64,000 nt of DNA from Virgibacillus natechei (lineage in GTDB: Bacteria > Bacillota > Bacilli > Bacillales > Amphibacillaceae), in contig NZ_CP110224.1 in the NCBI RefSeq assembly GCF_026013645.1, positions 2,108,001 to 2,172,000 on the forward strand, in the 5' to 3' direction. The notes below the pieces were generated by a model, which saw nothing but the letters and a program-made list of their open reading frames with translations, ran no database searches and was not told the DNA's origin. This document shows positions 17,089-28,578 of this stretch, piece by piece. A program made the translations under genes and the position numbers. How positions within the stretch are numbered: the first letter of the stretch is position 1; every line of letters starts with the position of its first letter.

Positions 17089-18030
17089 CTAGTAAACTTT
17101 CTTAGCTGTAATAGAGATCCAATCATCTATCTCATTGACTTCTACTATGTTGAATCCTTGTAGCTTAAGCTCGTCTTGGACTAGCATTTCTTTACTTTTA
17201 ATGATACCAGAAACGATAAAAATCCCACCCGGCACTAAAGTATTCCATGCATCGTTCACAAATCGAACAATAATTTCGGCTAAAATATTCGAAACAATAA
17301 CATTTGCACTAACATTAACACCATCAAGTAAATCATTCTCTTTCGCTTCTATATTCTTATCCTGATTATTTAGTTTTGCGTTAATAATAGTGCTATTAAC
17401 AGCAACGCCATCTAAGTCATAAGCATGTACACTTTTTGCACCAAGCAGAGATGAAGCGATACTTAATACTCCAGAGCCGCAACCAACATCAATAACGACA
17501 TCCTCTTCTTTTACGTACTTCTCTAACGCCTGAATACTGAGTTTGGTTGTAGGGTGGGTCCCAGTTCCGAATGCCATTCCTGGGTCTAGTTCAATTATAA
17601 TCTCCTCACTAGACTTTGGTTCATATTCTTCCCAGGTAGGTATTATCGTTATTTTTTCAGATATTTGCATAGGCTTATAATATTTTTTCCAAGCATTTGC
17701 CCAGTCTTCTTCGTTAATTTCGCTTCGTGTAACATGGTTTTCCCCAATCGTAATACCGTGGGTCTGTAAATGCGTTATAGACTTCTTTATATCTTGAACT
17801 AACGCATCTACATTATTATTCTCTGGAAGATATGTTTTGATGTATACCCCTTCTTCTGGATATTCATTCGGGTTCAATTCATAAACTTCTCCAAAAAATG
17901 TATCCCGCTCTTTCACTAAATCCAATGGATCTTCAATTACAAGTCCACTTGCACCAATTTCATTTAATATATTCGAAATTGGTTCAATTGCTTCGTTCGT
18001 CGTATGAATACGAATTTCTGACCATTTCAT
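17089..18030 (-). CDS. prmA: Ribosomal protein L11 methyltransferase PrmA
   Basis: PrmA trimethylates ribosomal protein uL11 at several amino groups. The 313-residue protein has the substrate-recognition N-terminal domain (MKWSEIRIHTTNEAIEPISN) and a class I SAM domain. The SAM domain shows PGMAFGTGTHPTT (about 172-184) followed by DVGCGSGVLSIAS. I chose the ATG at 18030 because homologues begin MKWSE; the GTG three codons earlier is the alternative. It follows dnaJ after a hairpin. Confidence 0.95.
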   Translation of the reverse strand: MKWSEIRIHTTNEAIEPISNILNEIGASGLVIEDPLDLVKERDTFFGEVYELNPNEYPEEGVYIKTYLPENNNVDALVQDIKKSITHLQTHGITIGENHVTRSEINEEDWANAWKKYYKPMQISEKITIIPTWEEYEPKSSEEIIIELDPGMAFGTGTHPTTKLSIQALEKYVKEEDVVIDVGCGSGVLSIASSLLGAKSVHAYDLDGVAVNSTIINAKLNNQDKNIEAKENDLLDGVNVSANVIVSNILAEIIVRFVNDAWNTLVPGGIFIVSGIIKSKEMLVQDELKLQGFNIVEVNEIDDWISITAKKVY

Positions 18031-18068
18031 TAAATCCACTCATTTCATATTGAAAACCTGTGTATGTA

Positions 18069-18093
18069 AACGATGTTGCATAGCAACATCGTT
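18069..18093 (-). terminator. Hairpin between dnaJ and prmA
   Basis: AACGATGTTGC (18069-18079) pairs perfectly with GCAACATCGTT (18083-18093) around a 3-base loop, overlapping the dnaJ stop codon. On the minus strand only UUUACAU follows, so it is a leaky terminator or an mRNA-stability hairpin rather than a full stop. Confidence 0.5.
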
Positions 18094-19210
18094 ATTCACT
18101 TTTAAATGCATTTTTAAAACGTTGAAAAATAGAGTTATCCTGCTCATTTGTAGATTCGTTTCCACCTATTTCATTAAACTCTCTTAACAATTCTTTTTGA
18201 CGATCCGTCAGTTTTGTAGGTGTCACTATTTTCACAATAATATGTTGATCCCCATGACCATACCCTCGAACGTTTGGAGCGCCTTTTCCTCTCATGCGGA
18301 AATTCTTACCAGATTGTGTTCCAGCAGGTACTTTTAACATAACCTTACCATGTACGGTAGGTACTTCTACTTCGTCTCCTAAAGCTGCTTGTGCATAATT
18401 TAGTGGCAACTCACAATATATATGGTCTCCTTCGCGCTCAAAGAAATCGTGTGGCGTTACTTGAATCAGTACAAATAAATCACCTGGGGGTCCACCGTTC
18501 ACACCAGCGTCTCCCTTTCCAGCTACACGGATTTGTTGACCTTCATCTATACCTGCTGGGATTGTGATGTGAATTTTGTTATGCTTTTTGACCTTTCCAG
18601 CTCCACCACAAGTGTTACATTTTTCCTGAATGGTTTTCCCGGACCCACTACAATGATGACATACCCTTCGGTTAACAACTCTACCAAATGGTGTGTTTTG
18701 CTCTTGGTTTAATTGGCCAGCCCCATTACAATGTGAACATGTGTTTACTTTTGTACCTGGTTTCGCACCAGATCCATTACAGGTATCACAGTTCTCTTCT
18801 TTTGGTATATTAATATCTGTTTCTTTTCCCGAAATTGCTTCTTCAAAAGTCAAAGTCATTGTGTATTGAAGGTCTGCCCCTTGCTGTGGAGCGTTTGGGT
18901 CCCTGCTTCGGCCACCACCAAAGAACATATCAAAGATATCGCCAAAACCACCAGAAAAGTCCTGTGCTCCGCCACCGAATCCTTGATTCTGAGTACCTGC
19001 ATGGCCAAATTGGTCGTACTGTGCACGCTTTTGTTCATCGCTTAAGACCTCATAAGCCTCTTTAGCTTCTTTAAATTTATCTGCTGCGTCTTCTTCCTTG
19101 TTAACGTCCGGGTGGTATTTTCTCGCTAATTTCCGATATGCTTTTTTTATTTCATCTTTAGAGGATCCCTCGCTAATTCCAAGTACCTCATAATAATCAC
19201 GTTTACTCAC
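18092..19210 (-). CDS. dnaJ: Chaperone DnaJ
   Basis: DnaJ is the J-domain co-chaperone that stimulates DnaK ATPase and delivers substrates. The 372-residue protein has a J domain with HPD (around 33-35) and a Gly/Phe-rich linker (about 70-105). Four zinc-binding repeats follow ([32 protein letters not shown], about 141-210), then the C-terminal substrate-binding domains. The start codon is GTG at 19210. A terminator-like hairpin and a possible promoter precede it, so it may be only partly co-transcribed with dnaK. Confidence 0.97.
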   Translation of the reverse strand: MSKRDYYEVLGISEGSSKDEIKKAYRKLARKYHPDVNKEEDAADKFKEAKEAYEVLSDEQKRAQYDQFGHAGTQNQGFGGGAQDFSGGFGDIFDMFFGGGRSRDPNAPQQGADLQYTMTLTFEEAISGKETDINIPKEENCDTCNGSGAKPGTKVNTCSHCNGAGQLNQEQNTPFGRVVNRRVCHHCSGSGKTIQEKCNTCGGAGKVKKHNKIHITIPAGIDEGQQIRVAGKGDAGVNGGPPGDLFVLIQVTPHDFFEREGDHIYCELPLNYAQAALGDEVEVPTVHGKVMLKVPAGTQSGKNFRMRGKGAPNVRGYGHGDQHIIVKIVTPTKLTDRQKELLREFNEIGGNESTNEQDNSIFQRFKNAFKSE

Positions 19211-19248
19211 TTCACAATCACTCTCCCGACACTAGTTACATGAAATTC

Positions 19249-19278
19249 ATCTTATCATTCATTGAACCTTGATAGCAA
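19249..19278 (-). promoter_or_regulatory. Possible internal promoter for dnaJ
   Basis: On the minus strand TTGCTA (19278-19273) and an extended -10, TG-A-TAAGAT (TAAGAT at 19254-19249), are spaced by 18 bases, about 40 bases before dnaJ. It lies just downstream of the dnaK terminator, where a promoter would make sense. Confidence 0.4.
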
Positions 19279-19349
19279 ATGATCCTTTGTTCGTATTTAT
19301 TAGAAAAATTGGCACCCGTTAAAGGGATTCTTAGAAAACGTTCTTTGCC

Positions 19350-19394
19350 AAGTAAAAAGTCAAAGTCAAGAGAAACTTTGACTTTGACTTTTTC
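19350..19394 (-). terminator. Terminator between dnaK and dnaJ
   Basis: AAAAAGTCAAAGTC (19354-19367) pairs perfectly with GACTTTGACTTTTT (19380-19393). On the minus strand the second arm ends in UUUUUA. It should reduce dnaJ transcription relative to dnaK. Confidence 0.75.
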
Positions 19395-19405
19395 ATTCGT
19401 TCTAT

Positions 19406-21250
<1,845 letters not shown>

Positions 21251-21260
21251 TTATACAATT

Positions 21261-21845
21261 TTATTTATTTACTTTTACCATTGCTGCTCTAATGACTCGG
21301 TCTTTTAATAAGTAACCTTTTTGTAATTCTTCAACAACAGTATTTGTTTCAAATTCCTCATCCTCTACTTGCATAACTGCATGATGCAGATTAGGATCAA
21401 ATGGCTTGCCTTTTGTTTCAATTTCCTCAATACCTTGGGACGTCAGTGCATCTTTCAGTTGCTGATACACCATTGTAATACCTTCAATTAGACTAGAATT
21501 AGATTCTGATACTTCAACTTGTAACGCTCTCTCAAAGTTATCTAGCGCTGGTAATAATTCACTTACCAAGTCCTGAGATTTATACTTATTAGTTGCTTCT
21601 TTTTCCTTTTGCGAACGTTTTTTGAAATTATCAAATTCCGCCTGCAAACGAAGCAGTCGCTGTTGAGTCTCATCTTTTTCCTGTTTTAATTCAGCAATTA
21701 CCGTTTCTTGTGAATCTAGATTTTCCTCTTCAGAACCCACCGTTTTTTCTTCTGAATCAATCACTTCTATATGTTCTGATTCATCATTTTTATTTACATC
21801 TTCCTCTGTAACAGTATCTCTATCATGCTCTTCCATTAGTGCCAC
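21261..21845 (-). CDS. grpE: Nucleotide exchange factor GrpE
   Basis: GrpE releases ADP from DnaK and acts as a heat sensor. The 194-residue protein has an acidic disordered N-terminus (about 1-45), a long coiled coil ([20 protein letters not shown]) and a beta-domain with [13 protein letters not shown] and [16 protein letters not shown]. Length and order (hrcA-grpE-dnaK) are standard. The N-terminal acidity is stronger than in many bacilli, in keeping with a salt-adapted proteome, though that is only suggestive. Confidence 0.96.
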   Translation of the reverse strand: MALMEEHDRDTVTEEDVNKNDESEHIEVIDSEEKTVGSEEENLDSQETVIAELKQEKDETQQRLLRLQAEFDNFKKRSQKEKEATNKYKSQDLVSELLPALDNFERALQVEVSESNSSLIEGITMVYQQLKDALTSQGIEEIETKGKPFDPNLHHAVMQVEDEEFETNTVVEELQKGYLLKDRVIRAAMVKVNK

Positions 21846-21966
21846 CTCCTATTTAAAATAGCCACGTAAGACTATATCATGAATACCATATGAAATAAAC
21901 CAATCAATATCTTGCAAGGAGAAACTCAAAGTCCTCACCACATATTTCGATGAAGAGACTTTTAGA

Positions 21967-22998
21967 TTATCCATTGTTTTTATACCACATATATAATGCG
22001 TCTGTCATTTCATTTGATAAGCTATTTAACAACGAAATAACCCTTCTATATTCCATTCTTGTTGGTCCAAGTAATGCAATGGTGCCCATTTGGCCATCAC
22101 CCGACTGATAAGCGGTAGTAATCAAACTAAAATCCTTAATTGCATCTAATTGATTCTCGTTGCCAATCGTCACATTAATCCCATTATTTGTATGCTTTAG
22201 TAGGCTTGCTACCTCATCTTCTTTTTCAATCATAGAGTAGAAGGAACGTATCTTATCTAAATCATTAAATTCAGGTTGCAACAAAATATTGGATTTCCCA
22301 CCAATATAAAGCTTAACCGGGTATTCACTAAAGAACGCCGCTTTTAAATAATCATGTGATTTTTCAAAGTCCGTTACATACTGCTTCATAAGGGAAACGA
22401 CCTCTGTATTAAACATCTCTGGCAACTGTACTAACGGTGTCCCGTGTAAACGATCATTCAAAATGTTCACCATCTTTTCCAAGTCTGATGAATTGATATG
22501 AGTCGGTATTGAAAAGGAACGGTGTTCAACATGACCAGTATTCGTAATTAAGATGGCAACAGCTGTGTGCGCAGAAAGTGTAACGATTTGAAGTTGCTTG
22601 AGCTTTGTTTCAAATAATTCAGGTCCTAAGATAATAGAAGTGTAATTCGTTAGTTCAGACAAAACTTCTGCAGACATTTGAACCATTTGTTCAAACTCAA
22701 AAAAGCCATCATCAATAAAATGCTTGATTACATTTGTGTTATCTTGATTTGTAATGGGTGATATTAGATGATCCACATAATATCGATAGCCTTTTTCTGA
22801 TGGTATCCTTCCTGAAGAGGAATGTGTTTTTTCTAAAAAGCCCCTATCCTCTAGATCAGCCATTTCATTTCTTATGGTTGCAGCGCTATAAGGTATCTTA
22901 TCTTTTTTAGAAATAGCACGTGAGCCAACTGGATGTGCCGACTCTATAAAATCATCAATAATAACTTGTAAAATTAATAACTGCCTTTCTGCTAACAT
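21967..22998 (-). CDS. hrcA: Heat-inducible transcription repressor HrcA
   Basis: HrcA represses class I heat-shock genes by binding CIRCE; its activity needs GroEL. The 343-residue protein has an N-terminal winged helix (ERQLLILQVIIDDFIESAHPVGSRAI) and a GAF-like central domain. The ATG at 22998 follows an AGAGGTGA ribosome site. The open frame reaches farther upstream, but only into the CIRCE operator, so that extension is not translated. It is first in the operon with grpE, dnaK, dnaJ, prmA and rsmE. Confidence 0.96.
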   Translation of the reverse strand: MLAERQLLILQVIIDDFIESAHPVGSRAISKKDKIPYSAATIRNEMADLEDRGFLEKTHSSSGRIPSEKGYRYYVDHLISPITNQDNTNVIKHFIDDGFFEFEQMVQMSAEVLSELTNYTSIILGPELFETKLKQLQIVTLSAHTAVAILITNTGHVEHRSFSIPTHINSSDLEKMVNILNDRLHGTPLVQLPEMFNTEVVSLMKQYVTDFEKSHDYLKAAFFSEYPVKLYIGGKSNILLQPEFNDLDKIRSFYSMIEKEDEVASLLKHTNNGINVTIGNENQLDAIKDFSLITTAYQSGDGQMGTIALLGPTRMEYRRVISLLNSLSNEMTDALYMWYKNNG

Positions 22999-23012
22999 GA
23001 TAATCACCTCTG

Positions 23013-23039
23013 TTAGCACTCTAATCATCTGAGTGCTAA
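23013..23039 (-). promoter_or_regulatory. CIRCE operator
   Basis: TTAGCACTC (23013-23021) and GAGTGCTAA (23031-23039) form the perfect CIRCE inverted repeat with the canonical 9-base spacer. It lies between the hrcA promoter and start codon, so HrcA controls its own operon. Confidence 0.98.
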
Positions 23040-23049
23040 TGCTAATAAC

Positions 23050-23078
23050 AAATTATCAAATCCTTATTTCTTTGTCAA
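23050..23078 (-). promoter_or_regulatory. Sigma-A promoter for the hrcA-dnaK operon
   Basis: On the minus strand TTGACA (23078-23073) and TAATTT (23055-23050) are spaced by 17 bases. CIRCE begins 11 bases downstream of the -10 box, covering the transcription start. Confidence 0.88.
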
Positions 23079-23126
23079 TAAACATGTTCTGAGAAACAAC
23101 TAACTTCCGATAATTTTATGCAAATG

Positions 23127-23169
23127 AAAAGGGAAAACTTTTTAGCGTATGCTTTTAAGTTCTCCCTTT
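23127..23169 (-). terminator. Terminator after lepA
   Basis: On the minus strand GGGAGAACTT (23166-23157) pairs with AAGTTTTCCC (23140-23131), with one G:U pair, and is followed by UUUUC. It separates lepA from the hrcA promoter. Confidence 0.75.
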
Positions 23170-23178
23170 CTTAAATAA

Positions 23179-24987
23179 TTAATCATTATCCATTTTTAAT
23201 ACTGCCATAAAAGCTTCTTGTGGAACTTCCACAGAACCAACCATTTTCATTCGTTTTTTACCTTCTTTTTGTTTTTCCAGTAACTTCCGCTTACGCGTAA
23301 CATCTCCACCGTACAATTTTGCTGTTACATCTTTACGAAATGCTTTAATCGTGGAACGTGCTTCAATCTTATTCCCTATTGCTGCTTGAACTGGTACCTC
23401 AAATTGTTGTTTTGGAATAAGCTTCTTCAGTCTTTCGACAATCTGCTTTCCACGTTCATGTGCAAAATCACGATGTACTACAAATGATAAAGCGTCAATC
23501 GTTTCCGCATTAAGTAAGATATCCATCTTAACAAGATCAGAAGTTCTATAACCGATGAGTTCATAATCAAAAGAAGCGTATCCTTTTGTATGGGACTTTA
23601 ATTGATCAAAAAAGTCAAACACAATTTCTGATAATGGAATATCATAGATAATATTTACCCGAATATCATCCAGGTACTGCATGTCGATAAAGTTACCTCG
23701 TTTCTTCTGAGAAATTTCCATTACAGCTCCTACATAATCATTTGGCACTGTAATTGTTGCTTTAACAAAAGGTTCACTTATTTCTTCTATTTTTTGTGGA
23801 TCCGGCATTAACGATGGATTATCTATCTCAACCATTTCTTCGTTTGTTAGTTCTACTTCATAAATTACACTTGGAGCAGTTGTTATTAAACTAATATTAA
23901 ATTCACGCTCAATTCGTTCCTGGATTATCTCCATATGCAGTAAACCCAAAAAGCCACAACGATAACCGAATCCTAGTGCTTGCGAAGACTCTGGTTCATA
24001 TTGAAGGGATGAATCATTTAACTCAAGACGTTCTAATGCTTCTCTTAAAGCATTATAGTTATTAGCGTCAATTGGAAACATACCACAATAAACCATAGGA
24101 TTTAGCTTGCGGTAACCTGGAAGAGCTGTTTCAGCCTCTCTGTTTACATGCGTAATTGTATCACCCACACGCGAATCACCAACATTTTTAATTGATCCTG
24201 TTAGATACCCCACATCACCTACGTTTAGTTCATTCATTTTAACTGGCTGTGGGGTAAACACACCTATTTCGTTTACCTCAAACTCTTTTCCAGTTTGCAT
24301 CATTTTTATTTTATCGCCGAGTTTTAAAGAGCCTTCCTTTACACATATATATGCGATAACCCCGCGATATGAATCGTATACTGAATCAAATATCAGTGCC
24401 TTTAATGGTTCGTCCGTATCCCCTGCAGGTGCAGGTATCGTTTCTGTAATCCGTTCAAGAATATCTTCGATTCCAATATTGGATTTTGCTGAAGCTAATA
24501 TAACATCATCACCGTCAATACCAATTATGTCTTCCAACTCTTTTTTTACACGTTCTGGTTCAGCGCTCGGTAGATCTATTTTATTAATTACCGGAATTAT
24601 TTCCAATTCATTATCAAGCGCAAGGTACACGTTAGCTAACGTCTGTGCTTCAATACCTTGTGCTGCGTCCACAACTAATATGGCACCCTCACAAGCTGCA
24701 AGACTTCTGGAAACCTCATATGTGAAGTCGACATGTCCAGGTGTATCAATTAAATGGAATGTATAATCCTCACCACTCTTACTGGCGTATTCCAATTGTA
24801 CTGCATTTAATTTGATTGTAATTCCTCTTTCACGTTCCAAATCCATTCCATCAAGGAATTGTTCTTTCATTTCACGCTGCGTTAGTGCTTTTGTATTTTC
24901 CAAAATTCGATCAGCTAGTGTTGACTTTCCATGATCAATATGAGCTATAATCGAAAAATTACGTACGTTTCTTTTTTGTTTCACCAT
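23179..24987 (-). CDS. lepA: Elongation factor 4 (LepA)
   Basis: LepA is a ribosome-associated translational GTPase implicated in translation initiation or 30S biogenesis and in stress conditions. The 602-residue protein has G1 [10 protein letters not shown] (15-24), G3 DTPGH, G4 NKID and G5 SAKSNIG. EF-Tu/EF-G-like domains follow, and the LepA-specific C-terminal domain ends [20 protein letters not shown]. Length and order (lepA upstream of hrcA) match bacilli. Confidence 0.97.
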   Translation of the reverse strand: MVKQKRNVRNFSIIAHIDHGKSTLADRILENTKALTQREMKEQFLDGMDLERERGITIKLNAVQLEYASKSGEDYTFHLIDTPGHVDFTYEVSRSLAACEGAILVVDAAQGIEAQTLANVYLALDNELEIIPVINKIDLPSAEPERVKKELEDIIGIDGDDVILASAKSNIGIEDILERITETIPAPAGDTDEPLKALIFDSVYDSYRGVIAYICVKEGSLKLGDKIKMMQTGKEFEVNEIGVFTPQPVKMNELNVGDVGYLTGSIKNVGDSRVGDTITHVNREAETALPGYRKLNPMVYCGMFPIDANNYNALREALERLELNDSSLQYEPESSQALGFGYRCGFLGLLHMEIIQERIEREFNISLITTAPSVIYEVELTNEEMVEIDNPSLMPDPQKIEEISEPFVKATITVPNDYVGAVMEISQKKRGNFIDMQYLDDIRVNIIYDIPLSEIVFDFFDQLKSHTKGYASFDYELIGYRTSDLVKMDILLNAETIDALSFVVHRDFAHERGKQIVERLKKLIPKQQFEVPVQAAIGNKIEARSTIKAFRKDVTAKLYGGDVTRKRKLLEKQKEGKKRMKMVGSVEVPQEAFMAVLKMDND

Positions 24988-25089
24988 TTGTGACCTTCAC
25001 CCCTACATGTCTTCTACCAATTTATTGATAAAAGATTCATTTTTATCAACGGCAATACTAGTAATGATTATAGCAATGGAGCTATTGAT

Positions 25090-25147
25090 ATTCAATAAAA
25101 AACGAATAGGCCCTTATCAAAAAAAGTTACTTTTGATAAAAGGCCTT
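25090..25147 (-). terminator. Probable terminator after yqxA
   Basis: On the minus strand AAGGCCTTTTATCAAAA (25147-25131) pairs with TTTTGATAAGGGCC (about 25122-25109). A U-run lies several bases past the stem. It ends the gpr-spoIIP-yqxA stretch before lepA. Confidence 0.5.
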
Positions 25148-25158
25148 GATTTAAATAG

Positions 25159-25482
25159 CTAGAAAAACAATTGTGAGACTTGATAGAGAACTTGAACAAC
25201 TACTTCATAGAAGCCTTTCACACCCGCCTCCAAAAAAGAAGCAGCTCTTTGTGTGAAATGATTTGGTTCTTCGATATTTATTCCTTCTGTAGAAGGTTCT
25301 AACTCCTTTTCTTCGATTGGTTCCATTTCAACTATTTCACCTTGATTTCGTTCAGGTTCATTAGATTCCGTTTGATCAACTAATCCATCAGTCGAGGCTA
25401 TATTTCCACGATCCATTCCATACATCATACCCGTTAAAAAGAAAACAGCTAGTAATAAAATAACAATGAAAGAGCGTCCCAT
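25159..25482 (-). CDS. yqxA: YqxA-family small membrane protein
   Basis: This 107-residue protein has an N-terminal membrane or signal segment (about 4-22, FIVILLLAVFFLTGMMYG), an acidic linker and a C-terminal amphipathic or hydrophobic tail (GVKGFYEVVVQVLYQVSQLF). It lies directly after spoIIP, where B. subtilis carries yqxA. The motif LTGMMYGMDRG agrees with that family. Function is unknown; the context suggests a sporulation-linked membrane role. Confidence 0.8.
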   Translation of the reverse strand: MGRSFIVILLLAVFFLTGMMYGMDRGNIASTDGLVDQTESNEPERNQGEIVEMEPIEEKELEPSTEGINIEEPNHFTQRAASFLEAGVKGFYEVVVQVLYQVSQLFF

Positions 25483-25493
25483 TTAAATACCTC

Positions 25494-26669
25494 CTATGAA
25501 TTAGCATCTACTTCTTCCGCGTCCCAATAATATTCACTAAACACCTCTGCTAACGCATCTGCAGAGCGGTATAATTCGTTCAACTCATTGTCAACCCCAC
25601 CAAACTCCAATAACAATGAATTCTCGGAAAGATCCTGATTAAACACACCGTTTGTATGTGCTCCTTCTAGAGGCAGGACACCTCTGCTTAATCCAGGGTA
25701 CTTTTCCTCCATTAAATAATGAAGATCAGCTGCTAATTCAAGGTTTTCTTCATGTGTTTCATGTTCTGCACCTACAACTATCATAATTCTAGCGTAAGAA
25801 TCTCCATCAATCTCCATCGTTGTAAGGTCTTTCGAAACAGAATCACGATGTAAATCAAAGACGTATTGTATCTCTTCATTCGAAGCAAATGCTTCTTCGA
25901 CTACTCCCCTTGAAGCTTCGTATGACTGTGAATAATCCATCCCGCTTTCATTAAGTTCGTCCATAATGTCTGTGTTGTCTACATTCGTCCCAATACCCTT
26001 CGCCTCCAGCGACTCAGATAACCGATCACTCACGTTCGTTATATTCACCTCATCATGATGTGCATGGTCTGGATCTGTTACGTCAGGTAAATGCGGGAGA
26101 AAGGATTCCCTATTATGCGAATTATAAATGAAAACTACATCGCTATCACCAGTACTAGGGCTTTCTTCTTCTCCTTCTTCAGGTGTTTCAGCCTCGATTG
26201 AGTCATCCGCTATCACTGCTTCCCGGTCCTTTAAAACCTCTTCCAATGGTGGGGAAGATTCAATAGATAGGTTTGTGTAATTAGTTCCTTCACCAGCGAT
26301 AAGTATCTGACTAGCAAATGATGAAAATCCGGGTAATTCATTTCCAAGTAAACTCCTTGGATCATTTGGTTTGATGCTTGTAGCTATTTGAAAAAGGGTG
26401 GTTGATATGTTAGGTAACGTCTCACCCTCTGGATAAGCTTGTTTAAAAGCTCTATTTTCCATCCCTATTAAAGATAAAAATATAGAACCATCTATATCGC
26501 TTGTCCACTCCGTAATCGTATCAGATGAAAAGCGATAGGCCGGTTGTGCCGTGGTTGATATACCGATAGATACAAACAGAACAACAATACTGATAAGATA
26601 CATCGCGCTCTTTTTATAAAGTGGGCTTATTCGTTTTTTTCCGCGGTGATTGCTGTCTCCTATAAGCAT
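25494..26669 (-). CDS. spoIIP: Stage II sporulation protein P
   Basis: SpoIIP is a membrane-anchored cell-wall amidase/endopeptidase that acts with SpoIID and SpoIIM to thin septal peptidoglycan during engulfment. The 391-residue protein has an N-terminal membrane segment (about 20-40). Its extracytoplasmic amidase domain shows FIYNSHNRESFLPHL (metal-binding His and Glu), VFDLHRDS and LLLEFGGVDN. An acidic linker (EAETPEEGEEESP) lies before the catalytic domain. It sits downstream of gpr, as in B. subtilis. Confidence 0.95.
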   Translation of the reverse strand: MLIGDSNHRGKKRISPLYKKSAMYLISIVVLFVSIGISTTAQPAYRFSSDTITEWTSDIDGSIFLSLIGMENRAFKQAYPEGETLPNISTTLFQIATSIKPNDPRSLLGNELPGFSSFASQILIAGEGTNYTNLSIESSPPLEEVLKDREAVIADDSIEAETPEEGEEESPSTGDSDVVFIYNSHNRESFLPHLPDVTDPDHAHHDEVNITNVSDRLSESLEAKGIGTNVDNTDIMDELNESGMDYSQSYEASRGVVEEAFASNEEIQYVFDLHRDSVSKDLTTMEIDGDSYARIMIVVGAEHETHEENLELAADLHYLMEEKYPGLSRGVLPLEGAHTNGVFNQDLSENSLLLEFGGVDNELNELYRSADALAEVFSEYYWDAEEVDANS

Positions 26670-26782
26670 GGTTCCACCCTTCCTAAAGTCATGAATTAAT
26701 CACTCTTTAAGTAACTCTATGACATAACTTCAGGAACTAGAACAAAATCTTTCTTTCATAAAATTTTAATAGAGAAGCACCT

Positions 26783-27901
26783 CTATCTTGTATAAGAAGT
26801 TAAATTATCAACATCAACTTTTTCATGTAAAGCTGCATTAATACCGTTTGCGATGACAGTTGCCATATCCTTCATAAATCCATCAACTTCTTTTGGTGTA
26901 ACCATTAAATTATGTCCAATGGGTGTTAAAACTTCGGTTATAAGCTTTCTTTTTTCTTCTTCTGATAGACCACCTACTACACCAAGGAATGTATTCCTTT
27001 TTTCCTCATCAGGCAGGTCATCTTCCGTGAATTTTTTGTTACCAAAAGACAAACTAGCAGGAGCTATCGATTTAGAAGGTTTATCCTTTTCCTTAAATTC
27101 TCGGCCAAAATGTTTTAAAAGAAAATCTATCGTATCACTCGTGATCGTCACCGCATCAACGACAGTTGGAACGCCAACTGCCAAAACAGGCACTCCTAAA
27201 GTATCCTGACTTAACTCTTTTCGCTTATTCCCTACTCCTGAGCCTGGGTGTATGCCCGAATCAGATAATTGTATGGTCTCATTAACTCTTTCAATGGATC
27301 TTGATGCAAGTGCATCAATCGCAATAACAAAATCAGGATTGAATTTCTCTACTATACCGAAAATAATATCACTCGTTTCGAGGCCCGTTACTCCCATCAC
27401 CCCTGGGGTAACAGCCGCTACAGGACGATACCCTTCCGAAACAGTTTCGTGCTCCATTTTAAACAAATGACTCGTTACCAGAACTTTTTCTGCTGCCATT
27501 GGCCCTAGTGCATCTGGAGTTACGTTCCAATTTCCAAGTCCGACTATTAACCCCGTGCTATCTGGAGATATATTATTTTTTTCCATTAACTGTTCCAATT
27601 CTTTAGCCAGAATTTTGGCCGCTAATTCTTGTCTGTCTGTATCCTGCTTTTTAACTCCATCTGCATAAATCGTTATATAGGATCCAGGCTTTTTATCAAT
27701 TAAATCATCCACACCATCTTCTATTTCCACATAAGTTATTTTTATATTATCTTGCTCGCGCTCTTTTACTGTTACACCCTTAATTTGATTTTCTTGTTCT
27801 TGTTTTTTCTTTTCTTGTTTATCCTCTGTCTCCACATACATATCTCTAGCTTCAATAGCTAAATCTGTTCTGACTTGATATACTTTTTCTTCGTCTTCCA
27901 T
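26783..27901 (-). CDS. gpr: Germination protease GPR
   Basis: GPR is made in the forespore as a zymogen and degrades small acid-soluble proteins in the first minutes of germination. The mature protein is 372 residues from the ATG at 27901 ([18 protein letters not shown]). The segment VRTDLAIEA is the family's autoprocessing region. I rejected the upstream ATG at 27946; the internal one has a GAAGGGATG ribosome site. The core blocks [11 protein letters not shown] and [13 protein letters not shown] are typical of the GPR aspartic-type protease. It faces divergently from rpsT. Confidence 0.95.
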   Translation of the reverse strand: MEDEEKVYQVRTDLAIEARDMYVETEDKQEKKKQEQENQIKGVTVKEREQDNIKITYVEIEDGVDDLIDKKPGSYITIYADGVKKQDTDRQELAAKILAKELEQLMEKNNISPDSTGLIVGLGNWNVTPDALGPMAAEKVLVTSHLFKMEHETVSEGYRPVAAVTPGVMGVTGLETSDIIFGIVEKFNPDFVIAIDALASRSIERVNETIQLSDSGIHPGSGVGNKRKELSQDTLGVPVLAVGVPTVVDAVTITSDTIDFLLKHFGREFKEKDKPSKSIAPASLSFGNKKFTEDDLPDEEKRNTFLGVVGGLSEEEKRKLITEVLTPIGHNLMVTPKEVDGFMKDMATVIANGINAALHEKVDVDNLTSYTR

Positions 27902-28063
27902 AATAGAAACATCCCTTCTCACAAGCTTTAATAGTAGAATTGACATTTAAGCGAAAAACATACAAAATCTTAGATTAAAATACATGGATACTTGAAAACA
28001 CAGTTTTCCTTTGATAAAATATCTCTATCCACAAACAAAATGCAATTAGATTCAATTGTTGCT

Positions 28064-28093
28064 TTCAATGAGGATAAAATGTACGGTTATAAT
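28064..28093 (+). promoter_or_regulatory. Probable rpsT promoter
   Basis: A perfect TATAAT (28088-28093) lies about 25 bases upstream of the rpsT ATG. The -35 candidate TTCAAT (28064-28069), spaced 18 bases, matches only 3 of 6 positions. A second TATAAT with an extended TG (28096-28101) sits too close to the ribosome site. Confidence 0.45.
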
Positions 28094-28118
28094 GCTATAA
28101 TTACTAGGAGGTGAAATA

Positions 28119-28385
28119 ATGGCTAATATCAAGTCTGCAATAAAACGTGTTGATACAAATAATAAAAAACGTGTAATTAATCAAGCACAAAAGTCAGAAA
28201 TGCGCACGCAAATTAAACATGTTGAAAAATTAGTTGAAGCTAATGATGTTGAAAATGCTAAACTTGCATTACAAAAAACAATGAAATACATCGATAAAGC
28301 TATTCAAAAAGGTGTTATCCACCAAAATAACGGAGATCGCCAAAAATCCCGTTTAGCAAATAAAGTGAGTAATCTTAGCGCATAA
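28119..28385 (+). CDS. rpsT: Ribosomal protein bS20
   Basis: This is the small-subunit ribosomal protein S20, 88 residues, strongly basic and helical. It starts MANIKSAIKRVDTNNKKRVI and ends with a typical KSRLANKVSNLSA tail. It binds 16S rRNA early in 30S assembly. AGGAGGTG lies 5 bases before the ATG. It is monocistronic on the plus strand, with a strong terminator right after the stop. It lies between gpr and holA, the B. subtilis arrangement. Confidence 0.97.
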   Translation: MANIKSAIKRVDTNNKKRVINQAQKSEMRTQIKHVEKLVEANDVENAKLALQKTMKYIDKAIQKGVIHQNNGDRQKSRLANKVSNLSA

Positions 28386-28386
28386 T

Positions 28387-28426
28387 AAAAAACGATCCAT
28401 TTTATAAATAAATGGATCGTTTTTTA
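28387..28426 (+). terminator. Terminator after rpsT
   Basis: AACGATCCATTT (28391-28402) pairs with AAATGGATCGTT (28410-28421), preceded by a run of A and followed by a run of T. The structure should stop rpsT (+) and also transcription arriving from holA (-). Confidence 0.9.
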
Positions 28427-28530
28427 TTATGCATTTGTTCCCACCGGAGTCACCACTCTTCCTTCACCCGAATCTGGTGAAGCGGTTGGATGTCAAAACA
28501 CTTGCAACACTTAAAAGCAACAAAGGTTTT

Positions 28531-28573
28531 CGGTGGGACGAGTAAGCGAGTCCCAATGCTTACGAAAAGAGCC
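28531..28573. repeat. Short folded motif beside holA, similar to one near dgkA
   Basis: TTTTCGGTGGGACGAGTAA begins a nested hairpin: TTTTCG pairs with CGAAAA, and GGGAC pairs with GTCCC inside. A close copy (TTTTCGGTAGGACGAGTAA) occurs near 5333-5351, next to the dgkA terminator. Both lie just past the 3' end of a minus-strand gene. Confidence 0.5.
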
Positions 28574-28578
28574 AATAA

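Noticed and set aside
22999..23028. Upstream start for HrcA
   Set aside because: It would place the start inside the CIRCE operator, upstream of the strong AGAGGTGA site.
26670..26782. Sigma-E or sigma-G promoters before spoIIP and gpr
   Set aside because: Candidate boxes could not be placed with proper spacing; the assignment would be guesswork.
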